A stretch of 64,000 bases of DNA from Niabella drilacis (GTDB lineage Bacteria > Bacteroidota > Bacteroidia > Chitinophagales > Chitinophagaceae), in the NCBI RefSeq assembly GCF_900101395.1, contig NZ_FMZO01000016.1, forward strand, positions 55,992 through 119,991, given 5' to 3'. Below the pieces are notes generated by a model, which searched no databases, had not been told where the DNA came from, and worked only from the letters and a program-made list of their open reading frames with translations. Shown here piece after piece: positions 17,683 to 25,819 of the stretch; positions within the stretch are counted from its first letter, which is position 1, and each line of letters starts with the position of its first letter. A program made the position numbers and the translations under genes.

Positions 17683-17825
17683 CTCTGCTTTTTCATAGTC
17701 CGGGGCTGGCTCCTGTACTACAGAGCGCTGTTCATCTGCAGAAAACGTATATTTTTTTCTTTGCCCATCTCCCCGCAATTTACAAAATTTCCCGCGGATT
17801 GCTACCATCTGCGACCAAAATGAAT

Positions 17826-17859
17826 AAAGCCGCCTTCAATTTTATCAGAAGACGGCTTT
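17826..17859 (-). terminator. Terminator after the secreted-repeat lipoprotein gene
   Basis: AAAGCCGTCTTC pairs with GAAGGCGGCTTT (minus strand, one wobble) around a 10-nt loop. It lies about 35 bp past the stop of the last gene of the sigma-factor operon. Only a short T-run follows. Confidence 0.65.
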
Positions 17860-17891
17860 TATATAAACCTATCGAACCTCAGCATAATTGA

Positions 17892-18782
17892 TCAGGGTGC
17901 GGGCGCTGTAGCCCGGCTCCTTACCACCACCGGCCATTTTGGAATATTGACAGACACGCCTTTATTGAGCCCCATGGTCATATTATCGGCTATATAATAA
18001 TAGAGCGGCCAGCCATTATAGGCCAGTTGTTTTGCCCCGGAAGGGTGGGTGATCACCGTGAAATTGGCCTTATTTAAATAGGAGGGTACCACGATCTTTT
18101 CCATTACATAAACCGGCCAGGTAGTGGCACATCCCCCGGTACATACGCTGGTATTTAATTTATCGTTTCCAAAGGCATACAGGGTAATGCCCCGGGCATC
18201 GGTGAGGTAGCGGGTTTTTTTGTAATCCGTGATCACGTTCAGTGCTGAATCGTATTTGCTGCCATTGGCACCAACCAATTGTGCGTTCGTAAGAGTAATG
18301 GTGTAATCCGGTTTTGCCACAAACCAGTTGTTGCCCACGCCTTCGCCTGATGTCTGGCCTGCGGCTTCGGGTGTATTGGTGCCATTGATACTTGGAGCAT
18401 AATAATATAAGGGGCGCCCCTTATAGGCCAGCTGCATAGCAGTTCCGGTGCCGATGGTATCAAAGTCGTTGATATCGAGTCCTTTTCCAAGGGTTTGCGG
18501 AGTGATGCCGGCAAAAAAAACGGGCCATAGTGCTTTACAGCCCGCTGATATGCAGGTGTTTACAGTTGCTGAATCATTGGCAAAAAAATAAAGTGTCCTG
18601 CCATCTTTGTCTACCAGGTAATCACCATACGAAGTACTGGCGACCAGTTTTACCTGCATTACAGGAACCGGCGGCGTATAGCTGTCATCGCTGGAGCAGC
18701 TCATAATAAACAGGATTGCCAATGCCGCAATGCCGGGGAACAATAGCCGTTTCCATGGATGTGTGTAATAAAGAGATCTCAT
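17892..18782 (-). CDS. Secreted-repeat lipoprotein (COG4315 / Lipoprotein_15 type)
   Basis: 296 residues. The signal peptide ends in a lipobox, LFIMSC (Cys at about 29), so a lipid anchor is expected. Secreted repeats of unknown function follow: GDYLVDKDGRTLYFFANDS with CKALWPVFF (first), and TRYLTDARGITLYAFGNDK with CATTWPVYV (second). Each is followed by an AYKGRPLYYY- or AYNGWPLYYY-type end. Family members occur next to cytochromes and YceI proteins. Paired cysteines (CISAGC, CTGGC) may form disulfides. It is the last gene of the sigma-factor run. Function is unknown. Confidence 0.85.
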   Translation of the reverse strand: MRSLYYTHPWKRLLFPGIAALAILFIMSCSSDDSYTPPVPVMQVKLVASTSYGDYLVDKDGRTLYFFANDSATVNTCISAGCKALWPVFFAGITPQTLGKGLDINDFDTIGTGTAMQLAYKGRPLYYYAPSINGTNTPEAAGQTSGEGVGNNWFVAKPDYTITLTNAQLVGANGSKYDSALNVITDYKKTRYLTDARGITLYAFGNDKLNTSVCTGGCATTWPVYVMEKIVVPSYLNKANFTVITHPSGAKQLAYNGWPLYYYIADNMTMGLNKGVSVNIPKWPVVVRSRATAPAP

Positions 18783-18817
18783 AATTTTTGTTTTAAGAAG
18801 TTAATAAATGATAGAGA

Positions 18818-19723
18818 TTAGGAACCGGGGGGTATTTTGGTTTTCCTTTTTCCAATGGTAAAGACCCGCGACAGGTTAAATCCAAAGCGGATCTCTCCAC
18901 TGCCCCAGTTATCGGTGGTATTGGTAATAAAGGCCTTTTCATTCATGCCGGTGGCATTGGAGAAGTGGAGTTGAAATACATGTCCCCCGGTTTCAATATC
19001 AAAGCCCAGCGAAAGCGGATTTTTATAGATGTCCTTGTTGAGACCGGAGATCACGTAGTGGTAGTCGGCAACAAAAGCGACTCTTTTGGAAAGCTTGAGC
19101 CGGCCGCCGATCCCCAGGGCGTAAGTATCATTGTTATCGGCCAGGTCCTGTACCAGGTTCCGGTGCACATAGGCAGGCGCTAACTGGAGGCTAAAGGCCT
19201 CGGTAAACTTGCGGCCAATGATGATTTCGCTGTAGTAAGCCATACGGTGTTTGGTATCGGTATATTTTGCGTCCGCGGCCAGCTTTTGAGTGGTAAGCGC
19301 GGCCCCGGTTGCCAGTACTACCGAAAAAGGTGCTGCGCCCTTTACGCCCGCAGCTTGTTGTATGAGCCGGTATTTAATAAAACCGTCCAGCTCTTTGCCG
19401 GCAGTACTGCGTCCCAGGCCAATAGTGAGATTTTTACCCAGGCCATAGTCAAAACCCAGGCGCATACTGGCCTGATCCAGGCCAAAAAATTCACCGATAC
19501 CATCGTTGATCCTGCCAAAACGGTGCAGGATACGCACATCCAGCACATTTTTGCCGATAAATTCAATAGAGTGCCCATTGATGACCCTGCTCGATTTAAA
19601 GGCGCCGGTTACGTATTCCTTCTGCCCGGATGTTGTAGAGTCGATCAGTCCGAGAAGATCTTTTTCCTGCGCCCGGATCGCGGGTGCTGCAAAAAGAAGC
19701 GTTGCTGTTATCAGATACTTCAT
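18818..19723 (-). CDS. DUF5777 family beta-barrel protein
   Basis: 301 residues. The signal peptide (about 1-18) ends PAIRAQ. The mature part is strand-rich and carries the DUF5777 signature: VTGAFKSSRVINGHSIE, LDVRILHRFGRIN and SMRLGFDYGLGKNLTIGLGRS. The terminal strand EIRFGFNLSRVF is followed by a basic tail. DUF5777 proteins are predicted outer-membrane barrels of unknown role and often lie next to YceI genes, as here. The gap to yceI is 25 bp, so co-transcription is likely. Family assignment is good; function is not known. Confidence 0.82.
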   Translation of the reverse strand: MKYLITATLLFAAPAIRAQEKDLLGLIDSTTSGQKEYVTGAFKSSRVINGHSIEFIGKNVLDVRILHRFGRINDGIGEFFGLDQASMRLGFDYGLGKNLTIGLGRSTAGKELDGFIKYRLIQQAAGVKGAAPFSVVLATGAALTTQKLAADAKYTDTKHRMAYYSEIIIGRKFTEAFSLQLAPAYVHRNLVQDLADNNDTYALGIGGRLKLSKRVAFVADYHYVISGLNKDIYKNPLSLGFDIETGGHVFQLHFSNATGMNEKAFITNTTDNWGSGEIRFGFNLSRVFTIGKRKTKIPPGS

Positions 19724-19748
19724 ATTGGTTGGGTTTACGGTTGATGCG

Positions 19749-20300
19749 TTACTTTAAAACTGTATAGTTACAATTCACAGAGACTGTTGCCGTTTTTGCA
19801 ATTTTATCACTCACAATACCGGGTATGGCGATCTTGTAATCGCTGATGGTAACGGGGAACTTTGCGAGGGTCTGTATGGTGTTGCCCGAAACTTTAATAG
19901 ACCCGATGATTGTGATTTCCTTTTTTATACCGTGTATTTCCAGGGTTCCCTTTACGGTGATGGAATAGTTCCCGGGTTTTTGAAAAGAAACCTCCCGGAT
20001 ATTGGCAATGGTTCCTTTAAACGAGGCCTTGGGGTACTTACTGCTTTCCATATAATTTTCATTAAAATGCTCCTGCATCAGCGCCCGGCGAAACTCAAAC
20101 CCCTTTATAAGTACTGCAAACTCTATTTGCCCGGTTGCAGCATCCAGTACACTGGCAGCGGCTTTATTGGCAGCTACTATGTCTTCCAGGGCCGTTCCTG
20201 CTTCAAAAGAGATGTAGCCGGTTTTTGTGAAATACTTTTGGGCCGATACTGAAGCCAGGGAAATAAAAAGAATATAAATAGTAAAGGCGAGTTGTTTCAT
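19749..20300 (-). CDS. YceI family exported protein
   Basis: 183 residues from MKQLAFTIYILFI; the upstream codons of the frame are not needed. The signal peptide ends SVSAQ. The lipocalin-like YceI domain shows YFTKTGYISFEAGTA, then FEFRRALMQEHFNENYMESSK, then YPKASFKGTI. YceI proteins bind isoprenoid-type lipids such as polyprenyl quinones in the periplasm. Placement beside a cytochrome c domain protein, an OB-fold protein and DUF5777 suggests a respiratory or quinone-related task; this is inference. It is probably translated from the same mRNA as its neighbours. Confidence 0.9.
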   Translation of the reverse strand: MKQLAFTIYILFISLASVSAQKYFTKTGYISFEAGTALEDIVAANKAAASVLDAATGQIEFAVLIKGFEFRRALMQEHFNENYMESSKYPKASFKGTIANIREVSFQKPGNYSITVKGTLEIHGIKKEITIIGSIKVSGNTIQTLAKFPVTISDYKIAIPGIVSDKIAKTATVSVNCNYTVLK

Positions 20301-20311
20301 TTTAAAAGTTT

Positions 20312-20734
20312 TTAGTGAACAATACTGCATTTATTGAGCACCACATCCATCAGTTTACCGGTGCAGACTCCTTTAACCGTTACCTGCTGGCCCGGGGTGA
20401 GTTTTTTTACGGTGGCAGTTTCCGTATCATAAAAGCTGCAGGTAACAGCGGCCATCGGGTCGTTGCCATCGAGGAAAACCGTTGCCTGCCCGGCTGTGTC
20501 GATTTTTACACCGGTAACGGTGCCGGTTACAGCAATGATCTTTTCCACATATTTCCGGTTTGCGGAAGGCTCATCGGAGCTGAATGCGGCCACCAGTGCC
20601 GGGGCATTTGTTGTAATTGCGGCCCGTTCCGCTTTTACATCCGGCGACTTCCTGTTGTACTGGTAATAACCATAACCACCCCCCAGCAGCAGACCCGCCA
20701 ACAGGAACAGCAAAACCCGTTTTCCCTTTTTCAT
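20312..20734 (-). CDS. tRNA_anti-like OB-fold protein, membrane anchored
   Basis: 140 residues. An N-terminal hydrophobic helix (about 6-24, VLLFLLAGLLLGGGYGYY) is followed by a tRNA_anti-like OB fold. Landmarks are IAVTGTVTGV, ATVFLDGNDPMAAVTCSF and PGQQVTVKGVCTGKLMDVVLNKCSI. Despite the family name these proteins do not act on tRNA as far as is known. They are usually exported and found near YceI genes in Bacteroidota. It lies 11 bp upstream of yceI and 4 bp downstream of the cytochrome gene, so it is clearly part of the operon. Confidence 0.85.
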   Translation of the reverse strand: MKKGKRVLLFLLAGLLLGGGYGYYQYNRKSPDVKAERAAITTNAPALVAAFSSDEPSANRKYVEKIIAVTGTVTGVKIDTAGQATVFLDGNDPMAAVTCSFYDTETATVKKLTPGQQVTVKGVCTGKLMDVVLNKCSIVH

Positions 20735-20738
20735 GATT

Positions 20739-21107
20739 TTAGTTATTTAGACTTCCGTTATCGATCCAGCATCCCAATATCTTTTTCTCGCCTGCCGTGA
20801 GGGCAGGTCCGCCCTTTGGCATATTACTGGTGGTTACCGCCTGGGTTTTTATATCACCTGCTCTTGATTTTATCTGCTCATAGGTTTCCAGCGCAAAGGG
20901 CGCGCTGCCTCCGGCATTATGACAACCCTGGCATTTTGCTTTGATCAGGGGCAACACATCACCTGTAAATTTTGCATTAACGCCCGCACAGGCATCGCCC
21001 TGGGGAGGATTGTCGATGGCATTTTCTTTGTCGCCACCGCAATTTGCAAAAACAAGGGCGGTAAAGGCCAACAGGATCCCTGTAGAAAAAAGTTGCATTT
21101 TTTTCAT
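20739..21107 (-). CDS. c-type cytochrome lipoprotein, single haem
   Basis: 122 residues. The signal peptide ends in lipobox VFANC (Cys at 23), so it is probably anchored in a membrane facing the periplasm. One haem site, C59-x-x-C62-H63 (CQGCH), is followed by the likely axial Met96 (TTSNMPKGG). LPLIKAKCQGCHNAGG is typical of small Bacteroidota cytochrome domains. It could pass electrons in the periplasm. It lies 4 bp upstream of the OB-fold gene in the sigma-factor operon. Confidence 0.88.
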   Translation of the reverse strand: MKKMQLFSTGILLAFTALVFANCGGDKENAIDNPPQGDACAGVNAKFTGDVLPLIKAKCQGCHNAGGSAPFALETYEQIKSRAGDIKTQAVTTSNMPKGGPALTAGEKKILGCWIDNGSLNN

Positions 21108-21158
21108 GATAAAAGATTTAAGTTGAATAAGAGGATTATATGTTACAGCGCTATTGCA

Positions 21159-22376
21159 TTATAAGTCTTTTTTAATGGAGATCTGTGTACCAACCCCACC
21201 CAGGCTCAGGTTCCCATATCCTATTTCGCCCACCGGTATTTTTACATAGGGAGCAATCTGGACGGATACATGCTCCCATTTTTGCTCATAGCCAATAGAA
21301 AGATTGGCTACCGCATAAACGCTTTTTCCCTTCCCGGATACATCCCTGGTAACGGGTACCGGGCCATCGCCTCTGTCAAAATCATACACATAACTTTGTT
21401 TTACGATCACAGTAGGGGATACACCGGTACTTACAAAGGCCTTGTTTTTCCGGGATGCTACCACATCATAGCGCAGATTTACCGGCACATCGATCATGCT
21501 GCAGGAGCCTTCGATATTGGAAACTTTTGATGACACCGGTTGGCCATTGGGGTTAAAGTCCTCATTGTTCACCGCATAGGTCATCGATTCGTATATGACC
21601 CCTGACTCCAACGAGAACCGTGACTGCCCCAGTTTCTTTTGTACCAGTACACCCGCATTTAATCCGGGCTTTTTGGACACATCACCCCGTACCATGCCGA
21701 GGTTGGAGCCTGCCAGCAGCCCTACCTGCCAGCTGGCATTCGCAGTGCTTATGCTGGAACCGCTCCCCGCTGAGGACTGATTGTAATATTGGGGCAAAGC
21801 GGGGTGGGCAGGACGCCCATCTGTGTGCTTATCGCGTAAGGACAGATAGGGCTTCCCCGGTTTTACAGTGTCCGCGGGCCGGAGCTTCCGTTCTGTTTCC
21901 ACGGTTGGCGGTGCACCCGGAAGGTGCTGGCTGTTATGGACCACCGGTTGTTCTTTCGTTTCAAAAAGAACGGTTGGCAGGCTCCTGCTGCTCAAAGAGC
22001 GATCGTTGGTCCGGGTGTTCCCCGGAGCCGGTGGAAGCGGAGCCGCTTCTGAAGGGAGAATGGTCTTGCTTTTAAGGGGGCCGGCGGCGATCCCCGAGCC
22101 GGGCCGGGTTCCGCCGGGGGCCGGAACCGGGTGTTGCCATAGCATCCATAGCAACCCGGTTGCTACCAGCAGCAGGCAGGCCGCTGCCAGTTGCCAGGTG
22201 CGCCGTGGTATAAAGAACCGGTCTTGTTGGGTGTTTTCCGCTGCCGGGAGCATTTTTGTTTTGTAAAACGCGTCCCATGCGCCTTCCGGTGCATCCGGAG
22301 GCTGAAAGCGGTTGGCTGCATCGCGAAAGAGTTGATCCAACTCCTCATCGTTCATATTTGAAAAATTTTCATTCAT
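21159..22376 (-). CDS. Anti-sigma-like protein fused to a beta-barrel-like domain
   Basis: 405 residues. The N-terminal 60 residues are hydrophilic, with an acidic start (MNDEELDQLFRDAANRF) typical of the cytoplasmic part of such regulators. One transmembrane helix follows at about 70-85 (QLAAACLLLVATGLLWML). A proline- and serine-rich linker runs to about 200. A C-terminal beta-rich domain of PorT type (WQVGLLAGSNLGM to the last strand) completes it. Its start overlaps the sigma factor gene by 8 bp, the position usual for an anti-sigma factor. Membrane anchoring plus a barrel-like domain in one chain is odd but recurs in Bacteroidota. Confidence 0.75.
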   Translation of the reverse strand: MNENFSNMNDEELDQLFRDAANRFQPPDAPEGAWDAFYKTKMLPAAENTQQDRFFIPRRTWQLAAACLLLVATGLLWMLWQHPVPAPGGTRPGSGIAAGPLKSKTILPSEAAPLPPAPGNTRTNDRSLSSRSLPTVLFETKEQPVVHNSQHLPGAPPTVETERKLRPADTVKPGKPYLSLRDKHTDGRPAHPALPQYYNQSSAGSGSSISTANASWQVGLLAGSNLGMVRGDVSKKPGLNAGVLVQKKLGQSRFSLESGVIYESMTYAVNNEDFNPNGQPVSSKVSNIEGSCSMIDVPVNLRYDVVASRKNKAFVSTGVSPTVIVKQSYVYDFDRGDGPVPVTRDVSGKGKSVYAVANLSIGYEQKWEHVSVQIAPYVKIPVGEIGYGNLSLGGVGTQISIKKDL

Positions 22377-22944
22377 TTAATTGCTCCAGCATTTCCCTGA
22401 GATTTTTACGGGCCTTCATCAGGTTGGTTTTTGAGGTACCCACTGATATACCCAATGTTTTTGCTATTTCTTCATGGCTGAACCCTTCGATTGCGAATAA
22501 ACTGAAAGTGGCCCGGTAGGCGGGACTCAGCCTTTGGATCAGTTTTATAAGGTCCAGGTACGCCATATCATCCACTGCATTTCCGGGAGTTGCAGCCTCC
22601 GGTAGTTCCGGTCTGCTATCGATCCCGTCCGCCTTTCTTTTAGCAGATTGATAGTGGTTGATGCTTGTATGGATCATTATTTTCTTTAACCAGCTCATAA
22701 AAATTCTCGACAAAAGCTCCGGATCATCCGGTTCCCGGAAATGTGCAATACCTCTGAACACTTTTACAAACCCGTCGTTTACCATTTCAAGTGCCTCTTC
22801 CCTTGATGCCGTATACCTCAGGCATACGGCAAGGGCAAATCCAAAATAGCGCTCATACAGCCGCTTCTGCCAGGAGGGTATACCCAACTTACAGCCACCT
22901 ACCATGCTCAACAGGCTATACTCGGTCTTCGGAGGTACTGACAA
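22369..22944 (-). CDS. ECF-type RNA polymerase sigma factor
   Basis: 191 residues. Region 2 is YFGFALAVCLRYTASREEALEMVNDGFVKVFRG (about 31-63), where -10 recognition occurs. Region 4 is LSPAYRATFSLFAIEGFSHEEIAKTLGISVGTSKTNL (about 138-175), a helix-turn-helix for -35 recognition. It heads an operon of six further genes: TM/barrel protein, cytochrome c, OB-fold protein, YceI, DUF5777 and secreted-repeat lipoprotein. The next protein is likely its regulator. Autoregulation of the operon is plausible but no promoter was identified. Confidence 0.92.
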   Translation of the reverse strand: MSVPPKTEYSLLSMVGGCKLGIPSWQKRLYERYFGFALAVCLRYTASREEALEMVNDGFVKVFRGIAHFREPDDPELLSRIFMSWLKKIMIHTSINHYQSAKRKADGIDSRPELPEAATPGNAVDDMAYLDLIKLIQRLSPAYRATFSLFAIEGFSHEEIAKTLGISVGTSKTNLMKARKNLREMLEQLNE

Positions 22945-23091
22945 ACAAAATAAATAAGGTTACGAAATGGTTTATATATAAGTACATACAGCAATTTCCT
23001 GCGACGGGTTGCCTCGGTTAATTTTTTTTTTGGTTGACAGGTAACAGATAAAGCGAATCCATTTAAAACAGGAGGTTGCTGGTCTGCGGGA

Positions 23092-24876
23092 TCAGGCAGA
23101 AGCAGGCCGGGCTTCCTGCTGCTCAAACTGCATTTTGTGCAGGCGGGCATAAAAACCGTTTTGCTGCATCAGCTCCTCATGGGTACCCATTTCTACCAAA
23201 ACACCCTTATCCAGTACCATTATTTTGTCGGCCTTCCGGATGGTGCTAAGCCGGTGGGCGATAACAATGGATGTACGCCCTTTTACCAGTGTTTCGGTGG
23301 CTTTCTGGATAAGCAGCTCACTTTCTGTGTCAATGGAGGAAGTAGCTTCATCCAGGATCAGGATAGAGGGGGCATACAGCAGGGCGCGGATAAAGGAAAG
23401 CAATTGCCTTTGTCCCAGTGATAAGGTGGCTCCGCGTTCTTTAACATTATAATCGTATCCTCCCGGCAGCCGCATGATAAAATCGTGCATGTCGATCATT
23501 TTGGCGGCGGCAATCACCTGCTCCTTTGATATATTCGGGTTCCGGAGTGTAATATTGTCAAGAACAGACCCGGAGAACAGGAATACATCCTGGAGCACCA
23601 CACCAATGTTTTTGCGAAGGTATTCGGGCGACAGGGATCGGATGTCCCGGTCGTCTACCCTGATAGTGCCTTTCTGGATGGTATAAAAACGGTTCAGCAG
23701 GTTAGTGATCGTGGTCTTGCCACTACCGGTATGTCCCACGATCGCTACTGTTTCTCCCTGCCGGATATGGAAGCTTAGTTCTTTTAATACCCATTTTTCC
23801 TCTATATAGGCAAAGGAAACCCGGTCAAAATCAACGACACCGGCAACGCGGTGTTCGGGATCCCGGTAACCTCCGGCGGGGGGTACATCCGTATCCGGGT
23901 TGTCCATGACCGAAAAGACCCGGTCGCTGGCAATGATGCCCATCTGAACGGTATTAAATTTATCGGCCAGCATTCGCAGCGGTCGAAAAAGCAGGTTCAG
24001 GCAAAGAATGAAGGAAACGATCACCCCCTGCTGCCCCTGTTTTAATTCCAGTGCCTCCCGGGCCGTATACCAGATCACCAGGCCTATCGACAATGCCAGA
24101 ACGATCTCGATCACGGGGAAAAAGACCGAATAGGCGAAGATGGAGCGGATATTGGCATCACGGTGTTGTCGGTTGATCGTGTTGAATTTTTCAAACTCCT
24201 TTTTTTCGGCGTGAAAAGCCTGTACTACGCTCATGCCGGACAAATGCTCCTGCACAAAGGCATTCAGGGCGGCCACCGCATTTCTTACTTTGAAAAAAGA
24301 CCGGTTGATGCTCTCCTTGAAATAATAGGTAGCGATGATCATGATGGGAAACGGGATCAACGCGATCAGTGTAAGCCTCCAGTCGATCCAGAACATGTAC
24401 AGTAATACGCAGAGGATCGAAAGCAGGTCGGCAATGATAGGGATCAGCCCGTCGGAGAATATCTCGTTAATGGATTCGATATCATTGATGGTGCGGGTGG
24501 TGAGGGTTCCGATAGGCGTTCGGTCAAACTGGCGGAGGTTCAGGCGGAGGATCTTTTTATAGATCGTGTCGCGCATATCTTTTACAACTGCCTGTCCCAG
24601 CCAGGCGGTGGTAAAGGAAAAAGAGAAACGCATAGCCGTTTCGATGAGGATGATCACCAGCTGGATCAGCGTTACAAAAATGACCATCCTTGGAACGGAA
24701 TGGGTAATATATTCGTCCACCGTAAGCTGGATCAGCATCGGGCGTACCGGTGTGATAAGGGCCAGCAGGATGGCCAGTACAACAGACAGGTAAAACTTTT
24801 TCTTGTACGGAGCTGCGTATTGAAAAACCCGCCTGACCTTTGAAATGTCAAAAAAGGTCTTTTTTGAATCTGCCAT
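23092..24876 (-). CDS. ABC exporter (fused membrane and ATPase domains)
   Basis: 594 residues. Six membrane helices (about 25-320) form the exporter domain. The nucleotide-binding domain then shows Walker A GHTGSGKTT, Q-loop VVLQDVFLF, signature LSLGQRQ, Walker B ILILDEATSS and H-loop VIAHRLST. The layout matches MsbA/MdlB-type half transporters, which work as dimers in the inner membrane. Substrates may be lipids, peptides or drugs and cannot be told from sequence. No second half-transporter gene is adjacent, so a homodimer is likely. The divergent neighbour is a ROK-family kinase. Confidence 0.92.
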   Translation of the reverse strand: MADSKKTFFDISKVRRVFQYAAPYKKKFYLSVVLAILLALITPVRPMLIQLTVDEYITHSVPRMVIFVTLIQLVIILIETAMRFSFSFTTAWLGQAVVKDMRDTIYKKILRLNLRQFDRTPIGTLTTRTINDIESINEIFSDGLIPIIADLLSILCVLLYMFWIDWRLTLIALIPFPIMIIATYYFKESINRSFFKVRNAVAALNAFVQEHLSGMSVVQAFHAEKKEFEKFNTINRQHRDANIRSIFAYSVFFPVIEIVLALSIGLVIWYTAREALELKQGQQGVIVSFILCLNLLFRPLRMLADKFNTVQMGIIASDRVFSVMDNPDTDVPPAGGYRDPEHRVAGVVDFDRVSFAYIEEKWVLKELSFHIRQGETVAIVGHTGSGKTTITNLLNRFYTIQKGTIRVDDRDIRSLSPEYLRKNIGVVLQDVFLFSGSVLDNITLRNPNISKEQVIAAAKMIDMHDFIMRLPGGYDYNVKERGATLSLGQRQLLSFIRALLYAPSILILDEATSSIDTESELLIQKATETLVKGRTSIVIAHRLSTIRKADKIMVLDKGVLVEMGTHEELMQQNGFYARLHKMQFEQQEARPASA

Positions 24877-24961
24877 GGGTCTGCAAGATAATTATTCTGG
24901 GAACAATTTTTTTCGAAAAAGACTCGTAAACTTGTATATCTTTCCTGCTTCTAAAACGAAA

Positions 24962-25660
24962 ATGCATATGGCATCCATAACGTTGGCGATTGATATTGGC
25001 GGTTCCAAGGTAAAAGGCTGCACCCTCAATGCGCAGGGCTCAATCGTACAGGAATATACTAAAATGCCCACTCCTGTTCCGGCAACACCGGAAAACCTGG
25101 TACATACCATAAAAGAGTTAGTGAAGGAGTTCAGGTATGACCAGGTGTCTGCCGGGTTTCCGGGCTATGTGCGAAATAATATTGTGTATACTGCGCCCAA
25201 CCTGGGCTCTCAATACTGGAACAAGATCGATCTGGCCGCGCTTCTGACAAAAACGCTTGGAAAACCGGCCCGGGTGGTTAATGACGCTGATATGCTGGGA
25301 TTGGGCTGCATTGCCGGCAAGGGATTTGAAATGATGATCACCCTGGGGACGGGTTTTGGAACATCGTTTTTCCTGGAAGGAAAGCTTTTGCCGCACCTGG
25401 AGATCGGGCAGCATCCCTGCTTTAATAACAAAGCCTATGACCAGTACGTTGGCCAGCGGGCTTACGATGACCTTGGGAAAAAAGAGTGGAATAAACGGCT
25501 GCATGCAGTGCTGAAGATCTTGCAGACGACATTTAATTACGATCATTTGTTTATCGGCGGAGGACTGGCCAAAAAAATAACGCTTGAACTGAAAGAGAAT
25601 ATGACCATCGTTTCGAATATCGATGGTATTGATGGCGGGGTAAAGCTGTGGAAACAGTAA
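24962..25660 (+). CDS. ROK-family protein, polyphosphate-glucokinase-like
   Basis: 232 residues from MHMASITLAIDIGG; a second ATG 6 bp later is equally possible. The phosphate-binding motif is LAIDIGGSKVKGCTL. The sugar-binding and catalytic region includes VVNDADMLGLGCIAGKG, with the catalytic Asp in NDAD. TLGTGFGTSFFLEGKLLPHLEIGQ is the polyphosphate-glucokinase type of signature. The zinc-binding cysteine cluster of other ROK proteins is absent. It probably phosphorylates glucose using polyphosphate or ATP. It is divergent from the ABC exporter gene. Confidence 0.8.
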   Translation: MHMASITLAIDIGGSKVKGCTLNAQGSIVQEYTKMPTPVPATPENLVHTIKELVKEFRYDQVSAGFPGYVRNNIVYTAPNLGSQYWNKIDLAALLTKTLGKPARVVNDADMLGLGCIAGKGFEMMITLGTGFGTSFFLEGKLLPHLEIGQHPCFNNKAYDQYVGQRAYDDLGKKEWNKRLHAVLKILQTTFNYDHLFIGGGLAKKITLELKENMTIVSNIDGIDGGVKLWKQ

Positions 25661-25819
25661 TTTGTTTCAGGTAACCCCGGTTCCCATCGGGATAAAGTTC
25701 CAGGATAGATTCGTTTTTATACTTGATGCACTTTTTCTGGTTTGATGTTCAATCCATCTCATACCTGGTTTCATGCCTGGGGCATTTTCAAATTCTCACA
25801 ATTCCACATTCTTACATTG

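Noticed and set aside
22072..22278. Short frames opposite the anti-sigma-like protein
   Set aside because: They arise from a GC-rich, proline-coding linker and have no features of genes.
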